From an uncultured Coriobacteriaceae bacterium (GTDB lineage: Bacteria; Actinomycetota; Coriobacteriia; Coriobacteriales; Atopobiaceae): DNA of 64,000 nt. Position numbers and translations under genes: made by a program. Below, piece by piece: positions 41,560-50,268 of the stretch. The stretch lies in the NCBI GenBank assembly GCA_902791035.1, contig CADAUA010000001.1:124001-188000 (forward strand). Reading direction: 5' to 3'. The notes beneath the pieces are model-generated. The model was not told the origin of the DNA. It ran no database searches and saw only the letters and a list, made by a program, of their open reading frames with translations. Positions within the stretch are counted from its first letter, which is position 1; every line of letters begins with the position of its first letter.

Positions 41560-41622
41560 CGCCAATAAGCCCCTCCCGTTCGCAACTTCCCTTTGGAGCT
41601 GAGCGAGCTTACAAGTCGTACC

Positions 41623-41813
41623 GGACATGTATTGCCCGGACATCGCAAGGCCAAAGAACCTACGGACAAGGGCCGACGGCGCGGGGCTGCGGCACCGGAT
41701 CACGAAGTGTCAGTTGCAGGTGTCTGCCATCTGGTTGCAATTCATATAATCGCAGGTCAGAGGCTTGCGACTCGAGCGCCCCGCGAGACAGGAGCACCTG
41801 TAAGTGACACTTT
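41623..41813. repeat. 191-bp direct repeat, copy B (upstream of HicAB)
   Basis: Second copy of the repeat at 40606-40796; 14 differences spread along the length, mostly transitions. The pair brackets the whole HicAB module with its operator. After this copy only a short GCC/CGCCGC tract (41813-41863) precedes the esterase stop codon. These two stretches hold no other genes. Confidence 0.8.
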
Positions 41814-41863
41814 GCGCGCCGCCGCGCCACCGCGCCGCCGCGCCACCGCGCCGCACCCCGCGT

Positions 41864-42748
41864 CTAGGCGTCCAGCGCCAGCCAGGTGCGGGCGAGCTCG
41901 GGCCAGGCGGAGGCCGCCGGGTTCACGAGCTCGGGAGCGTTCGCGCTCGTCTCGTCCGCCAGGGACAGGCCGTGGCGGCCCTTCTGGAAGAGGTGGAGCT
42001 CGCAGGACACGCCCGCCTCCATGGCCGCCGCGACGAAGCGCACCGTGTCTGCCGCGTGCAGCGTGCCGTCCTCGGCCGTCTGCCACACGAAGAGCCGGGG
42101 CATGTCCGGTCGAACGTGCTTCGCCAGGTCCAGGCGGGCGAAGTCCTGCTCGGTGGGCGCGTCCGTGCCAAAGATCGCCCGGGGTACCAGGGCCGCGCCG
42201 GGCGAGTCGTCGTGTGCGGCGTCGCGCGCCAGCCGCGCGTCCACCATGGGGTAGCAGAGTAGGGCGCCACGGGGCCTTGCTGCATCCGCGGAGGCGCCGG
42301 CAGCGGCCAGGAGGTCTGGGTCGTCCCAGTGCTCGACGAGCGACCCCACCACGTGCCCGCCTGCAGAGAAGCCCATGGCGTAGACGCGGTCGGGGTCGAC
42401 CCGCCACTCGGCGGCATGCGCATGCACGTACGCCATGGCCCGCATGAGGTCCACGACCTGGAGGGGATAGTGGGAGTCCGCGTCCAGCTCCGGCTGCTCC
42501 CCCGCCGCGCTCGGCATCTTGGTAACGTAGGTGTGGTAGCGAAGCACGAAGGTGTGGTAGCCCATGCCCGCAAAGCGCATGGCCACCACCTCGCCCTCGC
42601 GATGGGCGCACTTGAGGTAGGCCCCGCCCGGGCAGATGACAATCGCCGGACGGACCTTCTCCACGCCTGTGGCTATGGCCGGGTCCTGCACGTAGCAGTC
42701 GAGCTCGGGCATGCCCTCGCCCGCAAGGTGCACCGTCTGGAACAGCAT
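41864..42748 (-). CDS. Alpha/beta-hydrolase esterase (acetyl-esterase type)
   Basis: 294 residues, ATG at 42746-42748. Nucleophile Ser128 in GFSAGG, oxyanion GG in VICPGGAY (38-45), acid in QTAEDGTLH, His in KGRHGLSLAD near 260. Similar proteins remove acetyl or other acyl groups from sugars, or lie in plant-glycoside gene clusters. Downstream of the PTS permease but separated by a terminator and a repeat array. No signal peptide, so it acts inside the cell. Confidence 0.88.
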   Translation of the reverse strand: MLFQTVHLAGEGMPELDCYVQDPAIATGVEKVRPAIVICPGGAYLKCAHREGEVVAMRFAGMGYHTFVLRYHTYVTKMPSAAGEQPELDADSHYPLQVVDLMRAMAYVHAHAAEWRVDPDRVYAMGFSAGGHVVGSLVEHWDDPDLLAAAGASADAARPRGALLCYPMVDARLARDAAHDDSPGAALVPRAIFGTDAPTEQDFARLDLAKHVRPDMPRLFVWQTAEDGTLHAADTVRFVAAAMEAGVSCELHLFQKGRHGLSLADETSANAPELVNPAASAWPELARTWLALDA

Positions 42749-42800
42749 CGCAGACCTCCCAAGGAATCAACCAACCCGCATCTGTCCACAACAACAATAA

Positions 42801-42830
42801 TGGGTCGGCACCCGGATGGATGCCGACCCA
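42801..42830 (-). terminator. Terminator of the PTS permease gene
   Basis: TGGGTCGGCA at 42801-42810 and TGCCGACCCA at 42821-42830 form a perfect 10-bp stem. On the minus strand it is followed by TTATTGTTGTTGT. Confidence 0.8.
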
Positions 42831-42839
42831 CGGAGATGT

Positions 42840-43115
42840 TCTGCGTGTCGGGGGGACGGTTCTCTTGACATATGTCGGGGGGACGGTTCTCTTGACACGC
42901 CCGGACGACGTGTCGGGGGGACGACGTGTCGGGGGGACGACGCGTCGGGGGGACGGTTCTCTTGACACGCTCGGACGGCCTGTGTCAAGAGAACCGTCCC
43001 CCCGACACGTGTGCTCGGACGGCCTGTGTCAAGAGAACCGTCCCCCTGACACGTCCCCCTGACACGTGTGTCAAGAGAACCGTCCCCCTGACACGCCTCG
43101 GTCCCCCTGACACGC
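42840..43115. repeat. Array of GGGGACGGTTCTCTTGACAC units in both orientations
   Basis: About four copies read GGGGGGACGGTTCTCTTGACA, then several read in the opposite direction as TGTCAAGAGAACCGTCCCCC, around a CTCGGACGGCCT connector. Inverted pairs form long hairpins. The connector-containing palindrome is nearly identical to the one at 52690-52756. The gap between the PTS gene and the esterase (390 bp) holds this array and the terminator, no gene. Confidence 0.8.
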
Positions 43116-43138
43116 CTTCGGCTGGGATGCCTGGAGCG

Positions 43139-44548
43139 CTACTCCTTGCCCTCGATCTGGTCCTTGGTCAGGCCGAGGAACCAGGTGGTCACGAAGGCCA
43201 CTGCCATGCCGATCGCAACGGAGATGCAGCCGTTCACGAAGTTGGCCGTGGTGCCGCCGGCGAAGGCGAGGGGCGTGAGCAGGCCGCTGGCAAAGGTGTA
43301 GAAGGTCACGCCGGTGATGCAGGCGTAGAGGCCAGCCGCAGCGCCGCCCACGAGGGTGCCGATCCAGGGGCGCTTGTAGCGGAGGAAGACGCCGTAGAGC
43401 AGGGGCTCGCCCACACCGCCGATGAACTGGGTGATGAAGTAGCCGAAGGCCAGGTTCTTCTGCTTGGGCTCCTTGAGGCGCAGCCACACGGCGAGTCCGA
43501 CGCCAGAGGCGGTAAAGGCCTGGACGGTGGCGGCCATGAGGAACATGTTGTCGGAGCCGACCTGGGCGAACTGGGCAAGGGCGATGGCCATCAGGCCGAC
43601 GTGCATGCCGGTGAGGACCAGCATGGGGAAGGTCGCGGCGACAAGCATGACGGCGAGCCAGCCAAAGGGCGTGTTCGCGAGCCACTCGAAGAAGGCGGCC
43701 AGGCCGGTGCCCACGTAGTTGCCCAGAGGCGCCAGGACGCAGAGGGCCAGGGGCAGCATGACCACGAAGGTGAGGAAGGGCGCGAAGACGGTGCGGATGG
43801 ACTCAGGCAGGCGCTTGTCGAAGAACTTCTGCACGGGAGCCATCACGGCCACGCTGAGAAGGACCGGGATGAGCGTCTGGGCATAGGCAAGCGTGGGGGC
43901 CGGGATGCCGTACACCGAGAAGGTCGCGCCCTCGGTGGTGGCCAGGGCCGCGAAGCTGGGCTCCATCAGGATGCCGCCCATGAGGGCGCCCAGGTAGGGG
44001 TTGGCACCGAGCTTCTTGGCAGCGGCGACGCCGGCGATGATGGGCATGAAGTAGAAGGCTGCGTTGTAGACCATGTCGCACAGGAAGACGAACTCGCTGT
44101 CGGCCGGCACGACGCCCAGGAGCGTGGGGCCGAAGACGGCAGACAGGGTCTTGAAGAGGCCGCCGGTGATAAGGACCGGGATCAGCGGCACGACGGAGCC
44201 GGAGAGGTAGTTGAGGATGGCGTCGCCCACGCCCTTGGCCGTGAGCTTCTCCTTGGGCTTGTCCTCGGCGGTGAGGTCCTCGTCGATGGCGCCGCCACCG
44301 ACCACGCCCAGCTTGAGGAGCTCGTCGTAGACCTCGGGCACGGCCGGCCCGATGATCACCTGGTACTGGCCGCCCTTCCTCTGGATGCCCATGACGCCGT
44401 CAACGCCCTTGACCGCGTCGTCGCTCACCTTGGAATCGTCCTTGAGCGTGAAGCGCAGGCGCGTCATGCAGTGGATCACGTTCACCACGTTCGCCTTGCC
44501 GCCCACCGCCTCGAGCACGCCAGTGGCGATGTCCTTCTTCTCTGCCAT
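43139..44548 (-). CDS. PTS system EIIBC permease, beta-glucoside/sucrose family
   Basis: 469 residues; ATG at 44546-44548 with GGGGGAG upstream. EIIB domain residues 1-85 with phosphorylated Cys in VIHCMTRLRF; EIIC from residue 105 with ten or so membrane helices and the GGVGEPLLYGV motif. No EIIA domain is fused, so it must take phosphate from an EIIA elsewhere. The likely sugar is a glycoside disaccharide. A candidate AraC-type site lies 78 bp upstream, shared with the rhamnosidase gene. Confidence 0.92.
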   Translation of the reverse strand: MAEKKDIATGVLEAVGGKANVVNVIHCMTRLRFTLKDDSKVSDDAVKGVDGVMGIQRKGGQYQVIIGPAVPEVYDELLKLGVVGGGAIDEDLTAEDKPKEKLTAKGVGDAILNYLSGSVVPLIPVLITGGLFKTLSAVFGPTLLGVVPADSEFVFLCDMVYNAAFYFMPIIAGVAAAKKLGANPYLGALMGGILMEPSFAALATTEGATFSVYGIPAPTLAYAQTLIPVLLSVAVMAPVQKFFDKRLPESIRTVFAPFLTFVVMLPLALCVLAPLGNYVGTGLAAFFEWLANTPFGWLAVMLVAATFPMLVLTGMHVGLMAIALAQFAQVGSDNMFLMAATVQAFTASGVGLAVWLRLKEPKQKNLAFGYFITQFIGGVGEPLLYGVFLRYKRPWIGTLVGGAAAGLYACITGVTFYTFASGLLTPLAFAGGTTANFVNGCISVAIGMAVAFVTTWFLGLTKDQIEGKE

Positions 44549-44599
44549 TGTCTCCCCCTTGCTCTAGCAGTTGCTAACCTTCTCGAACTCGCTGTGCAC

Positions 44600-44662
44600 A
44601 GCATAATTTGGGCCATGTACCATGCTCAATGACAAACATCAATGTCATGACTGGCAGTATTT
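44600..44662 (-). promoter_or_regulatory. PTS promoter with AraC-type paired site
   Basis: -10 TATGCT (44600-44605) and -35 TTGAGC (44624-44629), read on the minus strand, spacing 18. The paired site TCAATGACAAACATC (44626-44640) and TGACTGGCAGTATTT (44648-44662) has a 7-nt gap. The same architecture occurs at 47136-47172. The site overlaps the -35 box. Confidence 0.55.
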
Positions 44663-44681
44663 TGTGTGCTCTTGCTTGGCG

Positions 44682-47054
44682 CTAGGCCCGAGCCAGCTCC
44701 AGGGTCGCGCCCACAACGTCCTGGCTGCGGCCGACCGCCACCCAACCCCTGGGCACATGCACGTCGACCCGCAGGCCGGCCGGCCAGCTGGCGCGGACAA
44801 GCACCCCACCGTCGTCCCGCCGCTCCCAGCACACGCGCACGTCGCCCCTGGGGGTGCGGTAGGAGGCCGTCGCCCCCTGGGAGCAAGCCGCCAGGTAGGG
44901 GGCCACGAGCACGTGGTCCGCCCCCACCGCGTCGGATGCCACCTCGATGCCGCCCAAGGCCTGGTACATCCACTGGAGGTAGCTGGAGAACATCGCATGG
45001 TTGAGCGACCCCTGGCCAAACCCGCCCTTGCCGAACTCCTCGTGCAGGGCACCGCTGCCATCGGCCAGCATCTGCTCGTAGCTGGGGTCGTCCCTGCGGA
45101 GGAGCCAGGCCTCCACCACGTCGTCGTGACCCGTGTGGTGCAGGACCTCGAAGGCGAGCTTGGTGCCAAAGATGCCCGTGGAGAGGACGTCGCCCTCCTC
45201 CGCGAACTTGCGCGCCAGGACGCTGCCGGCCAGCCCTTGGTCCACGATGCCCAAACCGCCAGCAAAGGCCCAGGCCGTCTGGGTGTCGTCCCCGATGGTG
45301 CCATCCTCGTGCACGAAGCGCCGCCGGATCCGGCCCACCAACCCCTCCGCCGCGGCGTCCAGCCGGGCCTCCGCATCCTCGTCACCAACCACACGGGCGA
45401 GACGCGCCACCGTCCGCACGATCCACAGGATGGCCGCCCATCCAGCCAGGTCCTTGTCGGGGGTCCCGCTCTTCCATGCCTTGGTGAGCACGGACCCGTG
45501 GTCTCCCAGGCAGTGGTGGCTCAGCTCCTCCGGGTCCCAGCCAAGGAGGTAGTCCACGAACCTGAGGGTATGGGGCCACTCCTCAACCACCAAATCCCTG
45601 TCGCCATAGTACTGCCAGGCCTTGAGCTGCAGGTAGGGATAGGCCAGCTGCCAGAGGAGCGGCCCCTCCCCCTGGCCTGTACCGTTGGACTGGATGCCCA
45701 TGTAGGGTGCCGTCTCGGGCACGCCGCCCGCCGCCGTCTGGCCGTCGCGGAAGTCGTGCACCGTGCGGCGCAGGAGCCCCGAGCAGTCGAAGGCCAGGAG
45801 GTTGGAGTCTATGAGGGCCACGATGTCGCCGCCGTAGCCCAGGCGCTCGCGCGCGCAGTCCTCCCAGATGCCATGCACGTTGTTGAGCTTGGTGCGCACC
45901 GCGGCGTCAACCAGCCCGTCGAGCAGGACGTTGCCACAGGTCAGGGAGCCAGACGCGACGAGTCCCGTGTGCACGGGCGTGCACACGAGCTCCTCCAGGT
46001 CCTCGGCCTCGAGCCCCTCTATGAGCACGTAGCGGAAGGAGTGCACGCAGAACCTGCCCTCGAAGCTGGTCTGGCCCTCGCCGCAGACGACCACATCCTG
46101 CTCCACGGCACGCTCGGGGGCGCCGGGGCCGCCGGGGACGAGCCCCTGGACCGCGGGATCCGGTTTGGTCATGCCCACGAGCCCCGCCAGGTTCGTGTCG
46201 TAGCAGGGAAGCCCGTCCGGACCCAGGGCCTCGGCGAAGCTGAGCCTCCACACATCCCCCGCACGCGATGCGCCCACGAGCCGTGCGAACCCCGTCACCA
46301 TCTGGCCCGCGTCGGCGAGAAGGGCCGTCCCGCCGTGGGGGAGCTCCACCTGCCGCACGTCCCCCACCCTTATGGCCGTCCCCCGCGCGCACGCCGGGTG
46401 GGGCGCAGGGCAGCACAGGCGCCCCTCGCTGGAGCAGGTGACCGGCAGCAGGCCCAGCCCCTCCAGCCGCGGGGCCTCGGCGGGGTTGGGCCCGCGCAGG
46501 TCATGCCGCTCTCCCAGGTAGACGTTGTTGAAGAGCAGCTGACCCCCGCACCACCGCCAGCTGGAGTCGCTCGACAGGACCACGCTGCGGGCCCCATCCG
46601 GCGCGATGCCAAAGAGCTCCACCCGCACCTTGGGCGTGCCCACCTCCTTCAGGCGACGGCGCAGGTCGTACTTGCCAAAGAGGGTCAGGGGCGAGGGGTT
46701 GTACCAGCCGTTGCCCATCTCGATCGCGACCACGTTCACACCCGTGCGCACGAGCCCGGACACGTCGAGGTCGCGGTAGTAGACCCGCTTGGTGTAGTCG
46801 GTCCACTCGCCAAGCAGCTCGCACCCGCCCACGCGGCTGCCGTTCACATAGGCGCGGAAGAAGCCCAGCGCAGCCACACGCAGGGTCAGCGGTCCCGTCG
46901 CCAGGGAGTCGGCCGCCTCGAAGGTGCCGAAGAGCACATGGTTCCTGTGGTCGTCGTAATAGCCTGCGTCGTCCGCACCATACTCGTAGGGCTCGCCGCT
47001 CACCCAAAGGCTTCCCCCGTCGAACGCCACGCCGTCCCGCACGACCTTGTCCAT
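44682..47054 (-). CDS. GH78-like alpha-L-rhamnosidase
   Basis: 790 residues; ATG at 47052-47054 after AGGAGG. Removes terminal L-rhamnose from plant glycosides or polysaccharides. N-terminal beta-sandwich domains (TLRVAALGFFRAYVNGSRVG; YTKRVYYRDLDVSGLV), central catalytic (alpha/alpha)6 barrel with the family motif GIWEDCARERLGYGGD carrying the acid Glu, and a C-terminal beta domain with GVLVRASWPAGLRVDV. No signal peptide is visible, so it should act on sugars brought in by the PTS or another permease. Divergent from its probable AraC regulator. Confidence 0.88.
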   Translation of the reverse strand: MDKVVRDGVAFDGGSLWVSGEPYEYGADDAGYYDDHRNHVLFGTFEAADSLATGPLTLRVAALGFFRAYVNGSRVGGCELLGEWTDYTKRVYYRDLDVSGLVRTGVNVVAIEMGNGWYNPSPLTLFGKYDLRRRLKEVGTPKVRVELFGIAPDGARSVVLSSDSSWRWCGGQLLFNNVYLGERHDLRGPNPAEAPRLEGLGLLPVTCSSEGRLCCPAPHPACARGTAIRVGDVRQVELPHGGTALLADAGQMVTGFARLVGASRAGDVWRLSFAEALGPDGLPCYDTNLAGLVGMTKPDPAVQGLVPGGPGAPERAVEQDVVVCGEGQTSFEGRFCVHSFRYVLIEGLEAEDLEELVCTPVHTGLVASGSLTCGNVLLDGLVDAAVRTKLNNVHGIWEDCARERLGYGGDIVALIDSNLLAFDCSGLLRRTVHDFRDGQTAAGGVPETAPYMGIQSNGTGQGEGPLLWQLAYPYLQLKAWQYYGDRDLVVEEWPHTLRFVDYLLGWDPEELSHHCLGDHGSVLTKAWKSGTPDKDLAGWAAILWIVRTVARLARVVGDEDAEARLDAAAEGLVGRIRRRFVHEDGTIGDDTQTAWAFAGGLGIVDQGLAGSVLARKFAEEGDVLSTGIFGTKLAFEVLHHTGHDDVVEAWLLRRDDPSYEQMLADGSGALHEEFGKGGFGQGSLNHAMFSSYLQWMYQALGGIEVASDAVGADHVLVAPYLAACSQGATASYRTPRGDVRVCWERRDDGGVLVRASWPAGLRVDVHVPRGWVAVGRSQDVVGATLELARA

Positions 47055-47081
47055 GCGTGCCTCCTGTGCCACAGTATGGTC

Positions 47082-47172
47082 GGTATATCTTTGTTAGTCC
47101 TGGTCCACAACTCTACGATTCCCCCTGTACCTGCATGAATGGCAAAGTTGCTCTTGTTGACTGGCATTATTG
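47082..47172. promoter_or_regulatory. Divergent GH78/araC control region with paired site
   Basis: The GH78 promoter reads -10 TATACC (47082-47087) and -35 TTGTGG (47105-47110) on the minus strand, spacing 17. The paired site TGAATGGCAAAGTTG (47136-47150) and TGACTGGCATTATTG (47158-47172), with a 22-bp period, lies 26 bp upstream of that -35 and next to the araC ribosome site. Confidence 0.6.
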
Positions 47173-47184
47173 TTGGAGGTTGCC

Positions 47185-48171
47185 GTGCGGCAGGAAGACC
47201 TTGCTCCCAGCCTGGAGCGCATACAGCAGCAGACCCCCTGGCACTCCACGGAGGGGATCCTCGAGCACATCCAGGCGCGCTACCCCTCTATGGACTACCA
47301 CGGCCGCAAGGTGTTCCGCTTTACCACGGAGCGCCAGTTCGGTGCCACCAAGCACGCCATATCCTTCCACACGGGGCCCTCGGGCGCGGTGCCGGAGCAC
47401 ATCTACCAGTACGTGCTGCTTACCTACTGTTGGCAGGGCAGCTTCCCCATGCTCCTGGACGGGGTCCCCGTGACCCTCCACGCGGGAGACCTGCTGGTGG
47501 CGGACCGCCACTGCTCGCACGCGGTGGCCGAGCTCCCCGATGCCACCATCGCCGTGAACGTGGTGCTCAACGACCGCTTCTTCGAGAAGCGCATGCTCTC
47601 CGACCTCTCGCGCCTGCGCGCCGGCTTCGGCAAGGCGCTCGCCACCAACGGTGCGGATCACACCCAGTGGCGCGTCTACCCGGCAACGGACGAACTCAGC
47701 CAGGCCTGCATAGCCCGCATGCTCTGCGAGCACCTGGACCCGGGCCCGGGCTCAGCAGACATCATCGACGACCTCTGTGCCGCCCTGCTGCTGGGACTCA
47801 TCAGGAGCAACGAGAAGGACGTGAACTCGGTCGAGGCGATGCAGAAGTCGTCGGAGCTCATCGGTCGGGTCCACGAGTATGTGGCGCGCAACTATCGCGA
47901 CGGTCGCCTGCAGGCCCTGGCCGACCAGCTGGGCTACGACGACTCCTATCTGTCCGCCCACATCAAGGCCCAGACCGGCCGGACCTTCAAGCAGCTGGTC
48001 AACGAGGAGCGCATGCGGCAGGCGGTCATGCTCCTGCAGGGCACCCAGATGCCGGCCTACGAGGTGGCCCAGGCGGTGGGCATCTCCAACCTCACCCAGT
48101 TCTACAAGCGCTTCCGGGACTTCGCGGGCATGACGCCCCAGGAGTACCGGGACGGCCTGCACCGGAACTGA
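47185..48171 (+). CDS. AraC-family transcriptional regulator
   Basis: 328 residues from GTG at 47185, chosen because GGAGG ends 5 nt upstream. The N-terminal half is a cupin-like sensor (LTYCWQGSFPMLLDGVPVTLHAGDLLVADRHCSHAV). Residues 230-328 hold the two helix-turn-helix motifs (RLQALADQLGYDDSYLSAHIK, then AYEVAQAVGISNLTQFYKRFRDFAGMTPQEYRDG). Likely controls the divergent GH78 gene and the PTS gene through a shared direct repeat. Confidence 0.9.
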   Translation: MRQEDLAPSLERIQQQTPWHSTEGILEHIQARYPSMDYHGRKVFRFTTERQFGATKHAISFHTGPSGAVPEHIYQYVLLTYCWQGSFPMLLDGVPVTLHAGDLLVADRHCSHAVAELPDATIAVNVVLNDRFFEKRMLSDLSRLRAGFGKALATNGADHTQWRVYPATDELSQACIARMLCEHLDPGPGSADIIDDLCAALLLGLIRSNEKDVNSVEAMQKSSELIGRVHEYVARNYRDGRLQALADQLGYDDSYLSAHIKAQTGRTFKQLVNEERMRQAVMLLQGTQMPAYEVAQAVGISNLTQFYKRFRDFAGMTPQEYRDGLHRN

Positions 48172-48324
48172 CACTTTCTTACATGCCGGGGCCCAGGGAG
48201 CCGTCCGGAACCCCTCGGGAAAGAAACAAACGAATCAAATCGCCTGGCCGGCCACGGGACCGCCCTCCCAGCCCCTACAGTCGCCTCAGTCAAGGAGACG
48301 AGGCACTGGGGAGAGGGAGACACA

Positions 48325-50217
48325 ATGTACGACAGCCTGTTCCAGCCAATCGACATCAACGGCATGATGCTCAAGAACCGCATCGTGGCTGCGCCCACGA
48401 GCGACTTCTTCGAGGAGAAGGCCAAGGGCGGCGCGGCGCTGGTGATCGCAGGCCATGCCATCGTGGAGCCCGGCCGCTCCTCCTTTGCCAGCGGCGACGA
48501 GCCCTGGCTCTTCTCCAAGTACGAGCGCGAGGCCACCGTGCAGCGCGTGCGCACCATCCACGCCGGCGGCGCCCGCGCCTCCATCGAGATCTTCCACGGC
48601 GGCCTGCACGCCCGTGTGAAGGACTTTGCCAAGGGCCCCTGCTCCTACGTGCGCGAGGACGGCGTGGAGGTCCGCGGCATGGACGAGGCCATGATGGAGG
48701 AGACCCTGGACTGGTACGAGAAGACCGCCAAGGGGGCCCAGAGGGCCGGCTTCGACGCCATCTTCCTGCACTTTGGCCATGGCTGGCTGCCCGCGCAGTT
48801 CCTCTCGCCCCTCTACAACCACCGTACCGACGAGTACGGCGGCTGCCTAGAGAACCGCATGCGGTTCCCGCTCCGCATCCTGGAGCGCGTACGCAAGGCT
48901 GTGGGCCCGCGCTATCCCGTGGACATGCGCGTGAGCGCCACCGAGTGGGTGGAGGGCGGCATCCAGTTTGCCGACGTCCTGGAGTTCGTCAAGGCGGCCG
49001 AGCCCTACGTCAACGCCGTGCAGGTGTCCTGCGGCATCGACATCAACAAGATCGCGAACGTCCACACCGTGACCACCAACCTCGAGCCCGAGATGGTCAA
49101 CCTGGACTTTGCCCGCCAGGTCAAGCAGGCCGTGTCCATCCCCGTGGGCGTCGTGGGCGGCATCGAGGACCCGGCCGCCGCAGACGCCGCCATCCAGCGC
49201 GGCGACGTGGACCTTATCGCCCTGGGCCGCGCCCTCATCGCCGACCCCCAGTGGCCGCGCAAGGCAGCCGAGGGCCGCGCCAAGGACATCACGCCCTGCC
49301 TGCGGTGCTCCAACTGCTACCACATCTCCTCCGAGCACTGGAACGTGGGCTGCTCCGTGAACCCCCGCTTCCACAACGAGGACATCGTGCCTGCCAAGCT
49401 CCCCGCCGCCGACGAGTCCCGTCGCGTCGTGGTGGTGGGTGGCGGCCCCGCCGGCATGCGCGCCGCCGCGACGGCAGCCCTGCGCGGCCACCAGGTCACG
49501 CTGGTCGAGAAGTCCGACGCCCTGGGCGGCTACCTGCGCGTGATCGCCCTGGAGCACCACAAGGAGGGCGTGGTGCGCCTCCTCGCCCACCTGCGGCGCC
49601 TGGTCGAGCAGAGCGGCGTCGACGTGCGGCTGAACACCGAGGCCACGCCCGAGCTCGTCCGCTCCCTCGACCCCGACTCCCTCTGCATCGCCTTGGGCTC
49701 CGTCGAGCGCATCCCGCCGGTGGCGGGCATCGCCGAGCGCATGGGCAACGGCCACGTGATGTTCGGCACCGAGGCCATCGAGTCCGCCGCCACGGCCGGC
49801 CAGCGCGTGGTGATCCTGGGCGGCGGCTCCATCGGCTGCGAGACGGCGCTCGAGTTCGCGGAGATGGGCCACGACGTGACGGTGGTCGAGATGGCGCCCC
49901 AGCTCGCCGCCAACGCCAACTCGCTCCTTCGCGAGGCCCTGCGCCAGCACTTCGAGCAACACCCCAACATCAAGGTCCTCACCAGCAGCGCCTGCCGCCA
50001 GGTGGCGGACGGCGTGGCCACCGTGGCCACGCCTGCGGGCGAGGTCGAGCTCCCCTACGACACCTTCGTGGTCTCCACCGGCCTGGCCCCCCGCGCCGAC
50101 GCCACCCGCGGGCTCTACGGCATCTGCCGCGACACCTGCTCCATCGGCGACTGCGTGCGGCCGTCGAGCATCATGAACGCGATCTTCGAGGGACACGCCT
50201 TCGGCCTGCGCGCCTAG
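48325..50217 (+). CDS. Flavin/Fe-S NADH-dependent ene-reductase (2,4-dienoyl-CoA reductase/BaiC type)
   Basis: 630 residues, ATG after GGGAGAGGGAG. Residues 1-350 are an FMN Old-Yellow-Enzyme barrel with HFGHGWLPAQFLSP and HRTDEYGG; the C-terminal half is a FAD/NAD domain (VVVVGGGPAGMRAA, then VVILGGGSIGCETALEFAEMG). A 4Fe-4S set CLRCSNCYH plus GCSVNP links them. Its first three cysteines read C-x2-C-x2-C, one residue shorter than in E. coli FadH. Reduces activated C=C bonds of enoates, flavonoids or bile-acid intermediates. With GH78 and PTS genes around it, reduction of a plant aglycone is plausible inference. Confidence 0.9.
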   Translation: MYDSLFQPIDINGMMLKNRIVAAPTSDFFEEKAKGGAALVIAGHAIVEPGRSSFASGDEPWLFSKYEREATVQRVRTIHAGGARASIEIFHGGLHARVKDFAKGPCSYVREDGVEVRGMDEAMMEETLDWYEKTAKGAQRAGFDAIFLHFGHGWLPAQFLSPLYNHRTDEYGGCLENRMRFPLRILERVRKAVGPRYPVDMRVSATEWVEGGIQFADVLEFVKAAEPYVNAVQVSCGIDINKIANVHTVTTNLEPEMVNLDFARQVKQAVSIPVGVVGGIEDPAAADAAIQRGDVDLIALGRALIADPQWPRKAAEGRAKDITPCLRCSNCYHISSEHWNVGCSVNPRFHNEDIVPAKLPAADESRRVVVVGGGPAGMRAAATAALRGHQVTLVEKSDALGGYLRVIALEHHKEGVVRLLAHLRRLVEQSGVDVRLNTEATPELVRSLDPDSLCIALGSVERIPPVAGIAERMGNGHVMFGTEAIESAATAGQRVVILGGGSIGCETALEFAEMGHDVTVVEMAPQLAANANSLLREALRQHFEQHPNIKVLTSSACRQVADGVATVATPAGEVELPYDTFVVSTGLAPRADATRGLYGICRDTCSIGDCVRPSSIMNAIFEGHAFGLRA

Positions 50218-50268
50218 GGCCGCCCACACCACACACAGGCAGCAGTTCCCACAGGAAGGGGATTACAA

